DNA of 64,000 nt from Paenibacillus lupini (GCF_011761355.1 NZ_JAASRW010000006.1:1-64000); one strand, 5' to 3'; positions 26,547 through 36,656 are shown, counted from the first letter of the stretch. Program-made: numbers and translations. Notes: generated by a model from the sequence alone, not told the origin.

Positions 26547-28232
26547 ATGGCGCCTAAGAAAATGAGATCTGATATGATTAAAAAAGGATTTGACCGCGCA
26601 CCTCACCGCAGTCTTTTGCGGGCTGCAGGCGTAAAGGAAGAAGATTTCGGCAAACCATTCATCGCGGTTTGTAACTCTTATATTGATATTATTCCAGGTC
26701 ATGTTCATCTCCAGGAATTCGGTAAGCTGGTTAAAGAAGCCATTCGTGAAGCAGGCGGCGTACCGTTTGAATTCAACACTATTGGTGTAGATGACGGTAT
26801 CGCGATGGGTCACATCGGAATGCGTTACTCGCTTGCAAGCCGCGAGATCATTGCTGACTCCATAGAAACAGTAGTTAACGCACACTGGTTCGACGGCATG
26901 GTTTGTATTCCGAACTGTGACAAAATTACACCAGGTATGATGATGGGTGCCCTTCGTGTTAACATCCCAACCATGCTCGTTAGCGGCGGACCAATGAAAG
27001 CAGGCAGAACTTCCGACGGCCGTGCAATCTCCCTGACCAGCGTATTTGAAGGCGTAGGCCAATATATCGCAGGTACGATTGATGAAGTAGGTCTTACTGA
27101 ATTGGAACAATTCGGTTGTCCAACTTGCGGATCTTGCTCCGGCATGTTCACTGCAAACTCGATGAACTGTCTGGCAGAAGGCCTTGGCCTTGCAATGCCA
27201 GGCAACGGTACGATTCTTGCTGTATCGCCTGAGCGTAAAGAGTTCGTTAAAGAATCGGCTCGCCAGCTGATGAAATTGATCGAACTTGGCATCAAACCAC
27301 GTGATATCGTTACAAAAGAAACAATCGACAACGCATTTGCTCTTGATATGGCTTTGGGCGGTTCAACAAACACTGTTCTTCACACGCTTGCTATTGCGCA
27401 TGAAGCTGGCATCGAATACCCAATCGAACGTATCAATGAAATCGCAGAACGCGTTCCGCATCTTGCGAAAATTGCTCCAGCATCTGATTACCACATCGAA
27501 GATGTTCATGTTGCAGGCGGCGTAAGTGCCGTTATTAATGAGCTGCTCAAAAAAGAAGGCGCAATGGATGGTACACGTATAACTGTTACTGGTAAAACAC
27601 TTCGCGAGAATGTTGAAGGCTGTGAAATCCTAGATACAGATGTTCTCCGTACAATCGACAACCCGCATAGCGAACGCGGCGGTCTGGCTGTATTGTTCGG
27701 CAACCTGGCTCCAGGCGGCTCGATCGTTAAAGTCGGCGCTATCGACAAAGTGGTTGGCGGCTATCATAAAGGACCTGCTATTTGCTTCGATTCCCAAGAT
27801 GATGCTCTTGCAGGCATCTCGAGCGGCAAAGTAAAAGAAGGCCATGTAGTTGTTATTCGCTACGAAGGACCTAAAGGCGGTCCAGGTATGCCAGAGATGC
27901 TTGCTCCAACATCGCAAATCGTTGGTATGGGACTTGGCACAAAAGTCGGCCTCATCACTGACGGACGTTTCTCGGGCGCATCCCGCGGGATCAGTATCGG
28001 TCACGTATCTCCGGAAGCGGCTGAAGGCGGCCCAATCGCCTTCGTTCAAGACGGCGACATCATTGAGCTGGATATGAACAATCGTGGAATTACGCTGATG
28101 ATCAGCGACGAAGAAATGGAAAAACGCCGCGCCGCATGGCCTGGCTTCGAACCAAAAATCAAACGCGGCTACTTAGCTCGTTACTCGCACCTGGTTACAA
28201 ATGCTAGTATGGGCGGCGTAATGAAAATGTAG
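26547..28232 (+). CDS. ilvD: Dihydroxy-acid dehydratase IlvD
   Basis: IlvD dehydrates 2,3-dihydroxy-isovalerate and its methylvalerate homologue in valine, leucine and isoleucine synthesis, using an iron-sulfur cluster and Mg2+. The 561-residue length is standard. Cluster cysteines are C42 ([13 protein letters not shown]), one in [11 protein letters not shown] and one in [11 protein letters not shown]. The open frame begins at ATG 26532, but GGGAGGG lies between that codon and ATG 26547, so 26547 is the start. It is a single gene with its own terminator, and I see no T-box leader or other ilv genes beside it. Confidence 0.97.
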   Translation: MAPKKMRSDMIKKGFDRAPHRSLLRAAGVKEEDFGKPFIAVCNSYIDIIPGHVHLQEFGKLVKEAIREAGGVPFEFNTIGVDDGIAMGHIGMRYSLASREIIADSIETVVNAHWFDGMVCIPNCDKITPGMMMGALRVNIPTMLVSGGPMKAGRTSDGRAISLTSVFEGVGQYIAGTIDEVGLTELEQFGCPTCGSCSGMFTANSMNCLAEGLGLAMPGNGTILAVSPERKEFVKESARQLMKLIELGIKPRDIVTKETIDNAFALDMALGGSTNTVLHTLAIAHEAGIEYPIERINEIAERVPHLAKIAPASDYHIEDVHVAGGVSAVINELLKKEGAMDGTRITVTGKTLRENVEGCEILDTDVLRTIDNPHSERGGLAVLFGNLAPGGSIVKVGAIDKVVGGYHKGPAICFDSQDDALAGISSGKVKEGHVVVIRYEGPKGGPGMPEMLAPTSQIVGMGLGTKVGLITDGRFSGASRGISIGHVSPEAAEGGPIAFVQDGDIIELDMNNRGITLMISDEEMEKRRAAWPGFEPKIKRGYLARYSHLVTNASMGGVMKM

Positions 28233-28243
28233 TTTGCAGAGTG

Positions 28244-28273
28244 AAGCAGCTTCCTTTGGGAGCTGCTTTTTTT
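28244..28273 (+). terminator. Terminator of ilvD
   Basis: Stem AAGCAGCT / AGCTGCTT (28244-28251 with 28261-28268), a 9-base loop, then a run of T, starting 12 bases after the stop. Confidence 0.85.
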
Positions 28274-28304
28274 GTTTGGGATGGTATTGCTATTGCACCA
28301 CTCC

Positions 28305-28422
28305 GCAGACGTCTATCTCTTCCGATCACTGTTGGTTCCAGATTCCACTGAATCAACTTGTAACAAGTTGGAATCTGGGAACCAAAGGCGAACGCTCCGC
28401 TTCTCCAGAGATAGACGTCTGC
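28305..28422 (+). repeat. Two-stem structured element, copy C
   Basis: The outer arms (28305-28320 and 28407-28422) are a 16-bp perfect inverted repeat. Inside are TCCGATCACTGTTG (ending 28334), inner arms GTTCCAGATTCC and GGAATCTGGGAAC (28335-28346 with 28370-28382, one base bulged), and CAAAGGCGAACGCTCCGCTT (from 28383). It lies between convergent ilvD and deacetylase genes and is the clearest copy of the family. Confidence 0.85.
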
Positions 28423-28527
28423 TCCGTTGGAGCACACACCAGCCAAAACAAACAACAGCTCCCCTTTCCTGCCCGCTGACTTCGTCTGCAAACAGGAAAG
28501 GGGGAAGAAGGAACAAAAAGCCGAAAT

Positions 28528-28564
28528 AAAAAGCCGACAACTGCAATGGAATTGTCGGCTTTTT
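28528..28564. terminator. Bidirectional terminator
   Basis: A perfect 13-bp stem (28528-28540 with 28552-28564) begins with AAAAAGCCGACAA, so both strands end in a T run. It serves the leftward deacetylase gene, whose stop is at 28579, and any read-through from ilvD. Confidence 0.85.
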
Positions 28565-28578
28565 ATGGACAGAACAAT

Positions 28579-29967
28579 TTATATTACGGATGGGTTGCTT
28601 TCTAGATCAGAAGCCTCATCAATGGAAGGTGAAGACTTAGCGGCGGCGACTTCCTGATGTGGTTTGACGTCTATTGCTGCAGGAGCGTTCACGGAATACA
28701 TCATCAGCCGTTCAATAGGCATAAATAGCATATGTGGGTTGATCGTATCCCTTCTTGCTTTACCTCTTGAGTTACGCTGCTTATTGGTAAGTACTCGCGT
28801 TAGAATCCGCAAGTAAATTCGTGTTGTACGAGCGAATAGACCATCTGGCATCGGCACAACTTGGAACCCTAATCGATCGGCACCACGATGGATCATCGTT
28901 ACGCCATATAAGGAGCGTGCTCCTGCTGCTTCCGGATCATTCGCCAGTTCACTTGCCAGAACTGGCAGTGCCTGCTCAACTTCCCGAAGCATCCGGATTC
29001 CGGTTGCGAGAGGCGAACTGGATGTGGCTGCAATCGTCGATAACATTTTATTATCGAAATGCAGTTCAACGACTTTATCCCCTTTGTTCAAATAGCCGTC
29101 ATCCGCAAGTTTAATTGGATCCCCGTTATACTTGATAATGCGGTAATGGAAACAATGGTTATCTTCCCCAACATGCTTAAGCCGGAAAACAAGATGGAAC
29201 AATTGCTCATACAGGAGCCATGCTCCAACGATTGTTTTTTTCCATACAGAACGTTTGGACGTTTTCTCTGACAATTTAATCATCTCCGCTATACCAACAA
29301 ACCGGTATCCTCGTTTTGTCGCTTCTTCCATGTAGGCTTCCAGTGCAATCAGCATATTCGCTGGTGCAGTCGGGTCAGCCCCTGGTGTACGTCCACAGTC
29401 ATGAAGGAGCAGCACTTCTCCAGGACCAAGCTTTTTCATCATTTTCTGCTTTAGCTGTTCGGCTCCAAGCTTTACATTCCAGTCACCAAACAAAGCTGAC
29501 CATAAGATGAGTTGCATCTTATTCCGATTGGTGAAATCAAAAATATTAATGATCCCCCAAGGCGGCCGATAATAAACGGAACGGATTCCGGTTGCTTCCC
29601 GTATTACGTCTGAGGTACGCGCAATCTGATTGCGCACCGTCTTAGGTCTCATAAACCAATTGGTCTTATGAACATAATTATGAATACCGATAATATGACC
29701 TTCATCATGCATTCTGCGCAGTAATTCCGGATGCTTCTCCGCATGCGAGCCAACGACAAAAAAGGTTGCCTTCGCCTTATACCGTGCAAGCAGATCAAGC
29801 AGCTGCGGCGTATATTCAGGATCCGGTCCATCATCAAAGGTGAGTGCGATTTCGCTCGCGACGCGGCCTTTCTTAAACACACGGAATCCGAAAACACGGC
29901 TGATTAGTGCAGGAATAAAGGCGTACAAGGACAAGAAGTAAAATGCCCAAAGCAGCAATTGTAACAT
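28579..29967 (-). CDS. Polysaccharide deacetylase with YkoP-like C-terminal domain
   Basis: The 462-residue protein has an N-terminal membrane anchor (MLQLLLWAFYFLSLYAFIPAL). A NodB-type carbohydrate esterase 4 domain follows: TFDDGPD at residues 43-49, metal-binding HNYVH, RPPWG, and LLLHDCGRT. The acceptor is probably peptidoglycan or another cell-surface glycan outside the membrane. The remaining 220 residues form a second domain that resembles B. subtilis YkoP, of unknown role. ATG 29967 with GGTGGGG upstream is preferred over a 13-codon longer frame. It reads convergently to ilvD. Confidence 0.85.
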   Translation of the reverse strand: MLQLLLWAFYFLSLYAFIPALISRVFGFRVFKKGRVASEIALTFDDGPDPEYTPQLLDLLARYKAKATFFVVGSHAEKHPELLRRMHDEGHIIGIHNYVHKTNWFMRPKTVRNQIARTSDVIREATGIRSVYYRPPWGIINIFDFTNRNKMQLILWSALFGDWNVKLGAEQLKQKMMKKLGPGEVLLLHDCGRTPGADPTAPANMLIALEAYMEEATKRGYRFVGIAEMIKLSEKTSKRSVWKKTIVGAWLLYEQLFHLVFRLKHVGEDNHCFHYRIIKYNGDPIKLADDGYLNKGDKVVELHFDNKMLSTIAATSSSPLATGIRMLREVEQALPVLASELANDPEAAGARSLYGVTMIHRGADRLGFQVVPMPDGLFARTTRIYLRILTRVLTNKQRNSRGKARRDTINPHMLFMPIERLMMYSVNAPAAIDVKPHQEVAAAKSSPSIDEASDLESNPSVI

Positions 29968-30112
29968 TTTGTTTTCCCCACCGTTTATGAATGTAATAAT
30001 AAACACGATACCTTTAATTGTACCATATGAGGATTAATAATAGGCATCGTTTTAGAAATTATAGTACAATCACTACAAGGATATGATTCCTTATTCGAGA
30101 GGAGATTATTGC

Positions 30113-31258
30113 ATGCTTCCGTTTTATAAAAAATATTGGCGTACCGCATTCGACATAGCGCTTATTGCACTTACTGTATTCTTAGTGATGGCTGCTTTTA
30201 GTTATTTGTACAAAATCGCAACTCCAATCTTTTTTGCCTTTGTTATTTATTTGTTTATCGAGCCGCTGGCCAGACGCCTGAACAAAATAGGCATTAAGAA
30301 GTCTATTGCATCAGGCATATCCGTTCTTGTGTTCTCACTTATTATTTTGGGCATTTTTTCTGGACTAGCCTATGTGATTACGAGCCAAGGCACTGATTTC
30401 ATCAAAGTCAAATTACCGTATTATCAGGAGCTCTTCAAGGAGCAGGTGCAGGATGATTCAAGCGTATTCCAGCAAAAGCTTCAGGCACTGCCGCCGGAAT
30501 GGGTCGATAAGCTTACGGAATACATAAACGGAGCAACTGAGTATTTGCCGAAGCTCGCCAATATTATTTTTACTGGCTTGGTCGGATACATCTCATCGTT
30601 CTCCACGTTTATTTTCAATTTTGTAATCGGTATTATCTTGGCCTATTTCCTCAGCATTGAGATTAAGATGTGGAAAAAAACAGCCAATGAAAAAACGCCA
30701 AACACGTTCAAGAAGGCCTTCTTTTTCCTTCGTGAGAATGTATTTAAGGGAATTGGCACTTACGTGAAAGCTCAAGCGAAAATGATGAGTATTACATTCC
30801 TCGTTATTTTCGCAGCGCTTCTTGTTTTACAGGTAGACAATGCTTTCGCGATTTCCGTAACGGCTGGTATCTTTGACGTACTGCCGCTGCTTGGTGTAAG
30901 TACCTTGTTTATCCCATGGATCATTTATCTGTTCCTGGTTGGTCAAACTTCACTTGCCGTTTGGCTGTCTGTCTTGCTAATCGTTGTTGTTGTCACACGG
31001 CATATTGTTGAACCGAAGATTACCGGTGACTCACTTGGCGTCTCGGCGTTCACGATGCTATCCTGCATGTTTATCTCTCTTCATCTGTTTGGCGTTGCTG
31101 GTGTTATCCTGTCGCCAATCATTATTATCGTCATTAAGTCGCTGTTAGATCAAGGCTTCTTCCACCGCTGGATTCGTACTCCACAAGGGGAATATGATGA
31201 ACCTGCTGCTACAGTGGAAGAAGTTACGGACGGTCAGCAGCCGTCAACGGGCGTGTAA
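30113..31258 (+). CDS. AI-2E family transporter (first copy)
   Basis: The 381-residue protein has about eight membrane helices and family motifs (PIFFAFVIYLFIEPLARRLNKIG; GILAYFLSIEIKMWKK; VDVLPLLG-like FDVLPLLGVSTLFIPW). Members of this family export small molecules or serve as Na+/H+ antiporters; the name does not prove AI-2 transport. ATG 30113 follows AGAGGAGATTATT, and a 10-codon longer frame lacks a site. Its last 15 bases overlap the end of the PBP gene on the other strand. Confidence 0.88.
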   Translation: MLPFYKKYWRTAFDIALIALTVFLVMAAFSYLYKIATPIFFAFVIYLFIEPLARRLNKIGIKKSIASGISVLVFSLIILGIFSGLAYVITSQGTDFIKVKLPYYQELFKEQVQDDSSVFQQKLQALPPEWVDKLTEYINGATEYLPKLANIIFTGLVGYISSFSTFIFNFVIGIILAYFLSIEIKMWKKTANEKTPNTFKKAFFFLRENVFKGIGTYVKAQAKMMSITFLVIFAALLVLQVDNAFAISVTAGIFDVLPLLGVSTLFIPWIIYLFLVGQTSLAVWLSVLLIVVVVTRHIVEPKITGDSLGVSAFTMLSCMFISLHLFGVAGVILSPIIIIVIKSLLDQGFFHRWIRTPQGEYDEPAATVEEVTDGQQPSTGV

Positions 31259-33067
31259 GGCGAGAATATCCATGACACCGCGAAAAAGCTCCGTCGCCTG
31301 GTTACTGCTTCCAGGCGGACGATTCTCTGCCAGCACAGCAACCGCATAGCGCGGCTTCTCGGCCGGACCGTATCCCGTGAACCATTGGTTCACGCGAGGC
31401 GCTCCGGCCTTTGTTATTTCGGCGGTGCCGGACTTGCCGGCCACCGCCCACAGCCCTTGGCGGATCGATCGACCGGTTCCGTGGTCGACGACCGCTTCCA
31501 TGCCGTGAAGCAGCTTACGCGCAGTGGCCGGACGAATCCGGCCGCTTTCCGCAGGAGCGCCCTTCGCGGGCAGCGATACCATCCGCTGGCCGTTGGCATA
31601 GCGGATCTCCTGGACGAGGCGCGGCTCCATCACGCGCCCGCTGTTCAGCAGCGTGACGACCAGATTCGCCGCCTGCAGCGGCGACATCAATACATCACGC
31701 TGCCCAATGGCGGATTGCGCCATAACGCCTCCATCCGCCTTAGCCTTTTCCGCCGCCGTGAATAACCTGCCGGCTTCTTCCTCCCCAAGCAGCCGGAGGG
31801 GCTTATAGAACGGGCCAAATGCCCGATTCGAATGCCAGCCTGCTTGCTTCCCAACACCTAATGCAGCAGCTGTTCGTTCCAGCTGCTCTGCGGTTAATCG
31901 TTCCGCAATGGTCGCAAATACGATATTACAGGATTGGGCAAGTCCCTCTCTCAGAGTTAAAGTGCCATGACCTCCCTCTTTCCAGCACGACAATCCATAT
32001 TTACCGTATTCCCCATTACATGTGAATCTCTCCTTTTCGCTCGTTACTCCCGCTTCCAAAGCTGCAGCTTCGGTAACCAGTTTGAAGATGGACCCGGGAA
32101 CTGCAGCTTGAATCGCATGATTGGCCCATTTCTTCTCATCACCCAGTTCAAGCGGCTTCATCTGCGGCCTGGAGATCATCGCTATTATGTCCCCATTACG
32201 GGCATCAAGAACAACTACTGCGCCTTCCTTCAGAGACTTCTCATCCACAAAAGCTTCAATCTGATTTTGCAGCTCCAAATCAAGTGTAGTCTGAACCTGC
32301 AGCGGATAATAAGGATTCCCTGGTTCCGTAATCCGGTAATCAAGCCCTAATAACGGTCGATTATTGCCATCTGTAAAATACGACACAGATGTCGCTCCTG
32401 CACCGTGGAGTAAATCATCTAACGATCTTTCTAGACCAGATCCGCCGATCTGATCATTTTTGTTCCGTTTACCTTTCTCTAACTCCTTCGAATAGACAAG
32501 CTCCAAATGCTCCGGATGTTGGCTGATATAACCAATTGCTTGCTTCGCAGCAAATGTCGTGAAATACCGATTACGATAAGGGAGTGCTCTCACTCCATTC
32601 AAATGCAGCTGCGCTAGCTCCTTAAGCTCCTGATCTGTTAATCGGTAAGGCAGCTTGTCCTTTCCTTTATGCCAGAAGGTTGGCTCACGCAGCTGCTTCC
32701 ACCAGCTGACGAGTTCCTGTTCCGGTACATGGAGCATCGTTGACAGCTTCTTAACAGCCTGCTGCCACTTCTTCTCGCCAACAGCATCCCGATTCTTCAT
32801 GTTCACTGGAAATAAAGCAAGCGTATAATACGTCTCCCCTGTAATCGGCTTGTTATTCCGATCTAGAAAGTCTCCTCTGCCCGTATCCAGTACGAGGTTT
32901 CGCTCACGCTGCAGCACAGACATCCGCTTCCAATTGCTGCGGCTCATTGCAGAAGTTGTGCTTTTATGCCCATAGCCCGGTGTTAGCTGCAGCCAGGCAA
33001 GTCTGGCAATATATCCTGAGAATAATAATAGAAATAATAAACCGATAGCAGCTGCCCGTCTCTTCAT
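31244..33067 (-). CDS. Penicillin-binding protein, class B transpeptidase
   Basis: The 607-residue protein has an uncleaved N-terminal membrane anchor (AAAIGLLFLLLFSGYIARLAWLQL), a PBP dimerisation domain (DFLDRNNKPITG...), and a transpeptidase domain. The active serine is in SIFK (near residue 327), the second motif is SCN (near 378) and the third is KSGT (near 545). It cross-links peptidoglycan outside the membrane. A particular PBP class (elongation, division or spore) cannot be told from this alone. Codons toward the 3' end (31370-31650) are richer in G+C than the neighbours. Confidence 0.93.
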   Translation of the reverse strand: MKRRAAAIGLLFLLLFSGYIARLAWLQLTPGYGHKSTTSAMSRSNWKRMSVLQRERNLVLDTGRGDFLDRNNKPITGETYYTLALFPVNMKNRDAVGEKKWQQAVKKLSTMLHVPEQELVSWWKQLREPTFWHKGKDKLPYRLTDQELKELAQLHLNGVRALPYRNRYFTTFAAKQAIGYISQHPEHLELVYSKELEKGKRNKNDQIGGSGLERSLDDLLHGAGATSVSYFTDGNNRPLLGLDYRITEPGNPYYPLQVQTTLDLELQNQIEAFVDEKSLKEGAVVVLDARNGDIIAMISRPQMKPLELGDEKKWANHAIQAAVPGSIFKLVTEAAALEAGVTSEKERFTCNGEYGKYGLSCWKEGGHGTLTLREGLAQSCNIVFATIAERLTAEQLERTAAALGVGKQAGWHSNRAFGPFYKPLRLLGEEEAGRLFTAAEKAKADGGVMAQSAIGQRDVLMSPLQAANLVVTLLNSGRVMEPRLVQEIRYANGQRMVSLPAKGAPAESGRIRPATARKLLHGMEAVVDHGTGRSIRQGLWAVAGKSGTAEITKAGAPRVNQWFTGYGPAEKPRYAVAVLAENRPPGSSNQATELFRGVMDILALHAR

Positions 33068-33120
33068 GCAAAATCCTCCAGTAATGGTCCGATAGCTACA
33101 TTATCGCCTTAGGAGAGCAC

Positions 33121-33162
33121 AAAAAAACCGTCCAAATGGATCTTCATCCATTCGAACGGCTT
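33121..33162 (-). terminator. Terminator of the first MCP gene
   Basis: On the minus strand AAAGCCGTTCGAATGGA and TCCATTTGGACGGTTT pair with few mismatches and are followed by TTTT. It lies 14 bases after the MCP stop codon. Confidence 0.8.
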
Positions 33163-33175
33163 TGCGTTTATTCCA

Positions 33176-35332
33176 TTAATCAATTTTGAAACGGGACAAT
33201 GATTCCTTAAGTCCTCGGGATACGGCATCCAGCTTGTCGGACAAGTTAACAAGGCCGTTGCTGATACTGAGCTGCTCTGAGCTAAGCGATGCAACTTCCT
33301 CGGACGTTGCCGAAGATTGCTGTGCTACTGCACTTACATTCCCCATCGCTTCTGTTAATACAACTTGAGATTGATCAAGCATATTGATGGAATTCGTAAC
33401 CGAATCCAGCTTCTCCACGAATTGTCCCATTTGGTTTTGAACCGTCAGGAAGATTTGATTCGCTTCTTTAACGGATCCAATCTGCTCTTGGAATAATGGA
33501 TAAGCATCAGATAATACAGTTACTGTCTCATCGATCTGTGTCATGATCGTTCCGGTAATTTGACCTACTACATCAATCGATTGACGGGACTGGTCAGCAA
33601 GCTTGCGGATCTCATCGGCAACAACCATAAAGCCTTTGCCCGCTGCTCCAGCACGAGCTGCTTCAATCGTTGCATTAAGTGATAAAATGTTGGTTTGCTT
33701 CGTCAAATTGTTCAGTACGTCCAAGATTTTCACAATGGAGCCTGTGCTCATCTTCAAGCTGTCCACTTTCTCTACCATGGAGCGAGTCATCTCTTCGGTC
33801 ATGCCGGTTTTCTGAATAAGAAGCCCCATGTATGCTGTACCCTGCTGGCTCGCCTTCTCCACTTCACCCGCGGATTCAACCATATGACCGGTCGCTTCCA
33901 TAACGGATTTCATCTGTTCATTAATGTTGCTCGTCAGATCACTGCCTCTTTCCGCCTCAACTGCAAGGCTTGAAGCACCACTTGCGATCTCTTCTGTAGC
34001 TACAGAAATCTCTCTTGCGGAGATCGCTGTTTTCTTCGATACATCTGTCAGTTCACCAGCAGTAGAAAGAACATCATCTGCCGACTTCGTCGTTTGCTGT
34101 GCAAGTGCTGTAATTTGAATCATCATTTTATTAAAGCTGTCGCCAAGCTGACCAATCTCATCTTGACGCTTCTTCATATTCGAACGAACTGTTAAGTTGC
34201 CGCGTTCGCCCTCATTCATCAGGTTACGCATCGCCATAAGCGGCATCGCAATTGTCCGGATGACTAATATACCAATGGCAATTGCAATAAACATCGCTAC
34301 AAGTGCGATAATCCATGTCATCTTATTAATAATAGCTGCGTCCTTAACAAGCTCATCAACCGGGATTGTACCTACCAGCTTCCAATCTACCGTATCCAGT
34401 GTCTTAAACACGGAGAGTACTTCTTCACCGTCAGTCGCTTTCTCTTTGAGCGAGCCTTCCGGATCAATATTCAGCTTCACGATATTGCCTTTGCCAATCA
34501 AGCTGTCATCCTGGGCTGCAACATACTTATTGTCTCTGTCCACAAGAGAGATCTTGCTGCCATCACCAAGGGAAACATCCTCGTATTGCTCACGGATATC
34601 CGACAAGCTGAGCTCGAGCAGCAGCATATAAGAAGCGGCATTCGTTGTTGTATTATTCATCTGTCTGCTAAGTCCAATAGACGGAAGCTTGTCTGTAGTA
34701 CCAAAACCTGTAGGCTGCGTCTCAATCCAGTTTACGCCGCCTTTTGACGTCTTGGTCTTCTCGAACCAATCCGATTTCATCAGATCAGGTGCTACTGCAA
34801 CAGAAGCCGTTCCGTAGGTAATAATCGGAAGCTTATCATTCAGTGGAAGCAAGTAAGCACCGATGATTGTCTTATTGGCCATTACTGCATTTTGCAAGCG
34901 GTCACCTAAATTCTTCTCCGCCTCAAATAAATCAAAAGCTTCTGTGCTGTCTTCTAGCTTAGACACAAGCGTATGGAATTCCTTATCAATCATCATCTGC
35001 ATCGACAGGTCTTCGTATGTTTTGAGGACAATATCAAGGTTAGCGGAGGCCTGAACAATCGTTTGGAAGCTGGCGCTTGATACCTTGTCTTCCACTATCG
35101 ATTTCGTCTTCGAATAAGCCATTTGACCTACAACAAGTACACATGCAATGATGCTGATAAAAATAATTAAGAACAGTTTTGTACCTACTGATTTGAATGG
35201 ATTCGAAAAGATTGAAGTGAACGTTTGTGTCACTTGTTTCGTTGTCTGTGCTGCTACCGCCTGCGCTTTTGGTTGCGCTTTCATTTTCTGCGGTTTATCT
35301 TTTGCTTTTTTAGGTTTGTCCGTTTTCGTCAT
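33176..35332 (-). CDS. Methyl-accepting chemotaxis protein with long cytoplasmic N-terminus
   Basis: The 718-residue receptor has an unusual Lys/Gln/Ala-rich N-terminal tail of about 50 residues (TKTDKPKKAKDKPQKMKAQP). Then come a first membrane segment (LFLIIFISIIACVLVVGQMA), an extracellular double-Cache-type sensor, a second segment, HAMP, and the cytoplasmic signalling hairpin whose tip carries the usual sequence around IEAARAGAAGKGFMVVADEI. It signals to CheA. The ATG at 35332 is chosen over 14 codons further upstream because it has AGAGGCGGG. A SigD-type promoter is present upstream. Confidence 0.9.
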   Translation of the reverse strand: MTKTDKPKKAKDKPQKMKAQPKAQAVAAQTTKQVTQTFTSIFSNPFKSVGTKLFLIIFISIIACVLVVGQMAYSKTKSIVEDKVSSASFQTIVQASANLDIVLKTYEDLSMQMMIDKEFHTLVSKLEDSTEAFDLFEAEKNLGDRLQNAVMANKTIIGAYLLPLNDKLPIITYGTASVAVAPDLMKSDWFEKTKTSKGGVNWIETQPTGFGTTDKLPSIGLSRQMNNTTTNAASYMLLLELSLSDIREQYEDVSLGDGSKISLVDRDNKYVAAQDDSLIGKGNIVKLNIDPEGSLKEKATDGEEVLSVFKTLDTVDWKLVGTIPVDELVKDAAIINKMTWIIALVAMFIAIAIGILVIRTIAMPLMAMRNLMNEGERGNLTVRSNMKKRQDEIGQLGDSFNKMMIQITALAQQTTKSADDVLSTAGELTDVSKKTAISAREISVATEEIASGASSLAVEAERGSDLTSNINEQMKSVMEATGHMVESAGEVEKASQQGTAYMGLLIQKTGMTEEMTRSMVEKVDSLKMSTGSIVKILDVLNNLTKQTNILSLNATIEAARAGAAGKGFMVVADEIRKLADQSRQSIDVVGQITGTIMTQIDETVTVLSDAYPLFQEQIGSVKEANQIFLTVQNQMGQFVEKLDSVTNSINMLDQSQVVLTEAMGNVSAVAQQSSATSEEVASLSSEQLSISNGLVNLSDKLDAVSRGLKESLSRFKID

Positions 35333-35437
35333 ACAAGACACCCGCCTCTTTATCATTATGTGGTTTGTAATCATGATGGTCTAATTACCCAGAACTAGTG
35401 CTATTACCCTATTACGTATGTACAGTCCTATTATTTT

Positions 35438-35465
35438 ATATCGGCATTAAAATGTCAATTGATTA
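35438..35465 (-). promoter_or_regulatory. SigD-type promoter of the MCP gene
   Basis: On the minus strand the perfect SigD -10 GCCGATAT (35445-35438) has TAAT 16 bases upstream, near the TAAA consensus. The same layout stands before the chemotaxis operon at 57092. Confidence 0.75.
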
Positions 35466-35496
35466 GTAGATTTGTCTAAATTTTTTTCCAAAAAAC

Positions 35497-35526
35497 AACA
35501 AGGGAGGACATATGTCCTCCCTTGTT
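35497..35526 (-). terminator. Terminator of mltG, perfect 30-bp palindrome
   Basis: Arms AACAAGGGAGGACAT and ATGTCCTCCCTTGTT form a fully symmetrical palindrome; on the minus strand GTTTTTT follows. It lies just after the mltG stop. Confidence 0.85.
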
Positions 35527-35530
35527 ACCA

Positions 35531-36640
35531 TTATTCGCCTTGTTTTGCAGCAGTTTGATTGCTTTTCTCAATATTATTCAGATGTTCTTTGTAGGTTTTT
35601 GCAAATAAATGCGTCTGGGTGCCATCTTTTTTTGTGACGTAATAGAAGAATTCATTTTTCTCCGGATATAACGCCGCTTTAATCGATGCGATACTTGGAC
35701 TTGCAATTGGCCCCGGCGGCAGTCCGTTAATTTTGTACGTGTTGTACGGACTATCGATCTGCAGATCCTTCTCCATTAAGCGTTCCTTTGGCTTGTCCAG
35801 CAAATATTGTACGGTTGCGTCGATCTGGAGCGGCATCCCATCAGCTAGACGATTGTAGATGACACCTGCTACAACTGGTCTCTCTTCGTCTACAACAACT
35901 TCCCGCTCCACAAGTGAAGCAATAGTGAGCAGCTGATGAAGGTTCAGCTTCCGCTCAGCGAGAACTTCCTGCCAATTCTCAGGCAAAGAATCCAGCTTCG
36001 TATCCAGCTCTGCCATCATTCGCTTCAGGATATCTTCCTCCGTGCTTCCCTTCGTCAGCTCATAGGTTTCAGGGAATAGATAACCTTCCAGCCGGTGATG
36101 AAGCTTATCATCTGTCGGTATGGATTTGACAGCTGCCGCATCGCCCCAATTTGTTGTCGAATCCGCTAGAGTCAGGAATTTAGTCCGGTCAATCAGCTTC
36201 TCTTCGGCCAGCTTATCCGCAATTTGCAGCAAGGTATAGCCTTCCGGAATGGTAAACCGGATCATTTCCTCCGCTACCGTATCGCCACTGTTCAGCTTAG
36301 CGATGATTTCATCGTTCTTCATGCCTGGTGCTAGGTCATAGATACCTGCCTGGAAATGTGAGCCTTCTTTTTTGGCTTTCAAATAATATTTAAACAAAAA
36401 GGAATTCTTAATTATGCCTTGCTCTTCCAAAGTATCTGAAACCTCAAAGGCAGATGCGCCTTTTGCGATTTCGACCCTTTTGATTTCGCCTGAAGCCGTC
36501 GGCTTTAACCCGTTCCATACATACAAAAAAACACTGCCTGCCCCAATAATAAGGAGCGCTAGAAGTGATAGAACAACCCACAATGCAATGCGGCCTGCTC
36601 GGGGTCCAGATTTTGAATGCTGCTGTCTAGATTGCGCCAA
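35531..36640 (-). CDS. mltG: Endolytic murein transglycosylase MltG
   Basis: MltG cuts nascent glycan strands inside the chain and is thought to set their length. The 369-residue protein has a cytoplasmic lead, one membrane segment (IALWVVLSLLALLIIGAGSVFLYV), a LysM-like region and the YceG catalytic domain, with the likely catalytic glutamate in ASLVEREVV and the signature YNRLADGMPLQIDATVQYLL. The start is TTG 36640 behind a strong AGGAGG at good distance; the frame runs further but into hairpin repeats. It ends the cluster with DUF1292 and ruvX genes. Confidence 0.93.
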   Translation of the reverse strand: MAQSRQQHSKSGPRAGRIALWVVLSLLALLIIGAGSVFLYVWNGLKPTASGEIKRVEIAKGASAFEVSDTLEEQGIIKNSFLFKYYLKAKKEGSHFQAGIYDLAPGMKNDEIIAKLNSGDTVAEEMIRFTIPEGYTLLQIADKLAEEKLIDRTKFLTLADSTTNWGDAAAVKSIPTDDKLHHRLEGYLFPETYELTKGSTEEDILKRMMAELDTKLDSLPENWQEVLAERKLNLHQLLTIASLVEREVVVDEERPVVAGVIYNRLADGMPLQIDATVQYLLDKPKERLMEKDLQIDSPYNTYKINGLPPGPIASPSIASIKAALYPEKNEFFYYVTKKDGTQTHLFAKTYKEHLNNIEKSNQTAAKQGE

Positions 36641-36656
36641 CCTATGTTCCTCCTCA

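Noticed and set aside
30113-31258. Autoinducer-2 export as a stated function
   Set aside because: The family name comes from E. coli TqsA; many members do other transport and no luxS or lsr gene lies nearby.
31370-31650. Horizontal transfer of the PBP gene because of higher G+C at its 3' end
   Set aside because: Only part of one frame is affected, the overlapping-gene context is ordinary, and no mobile-element features flank it.
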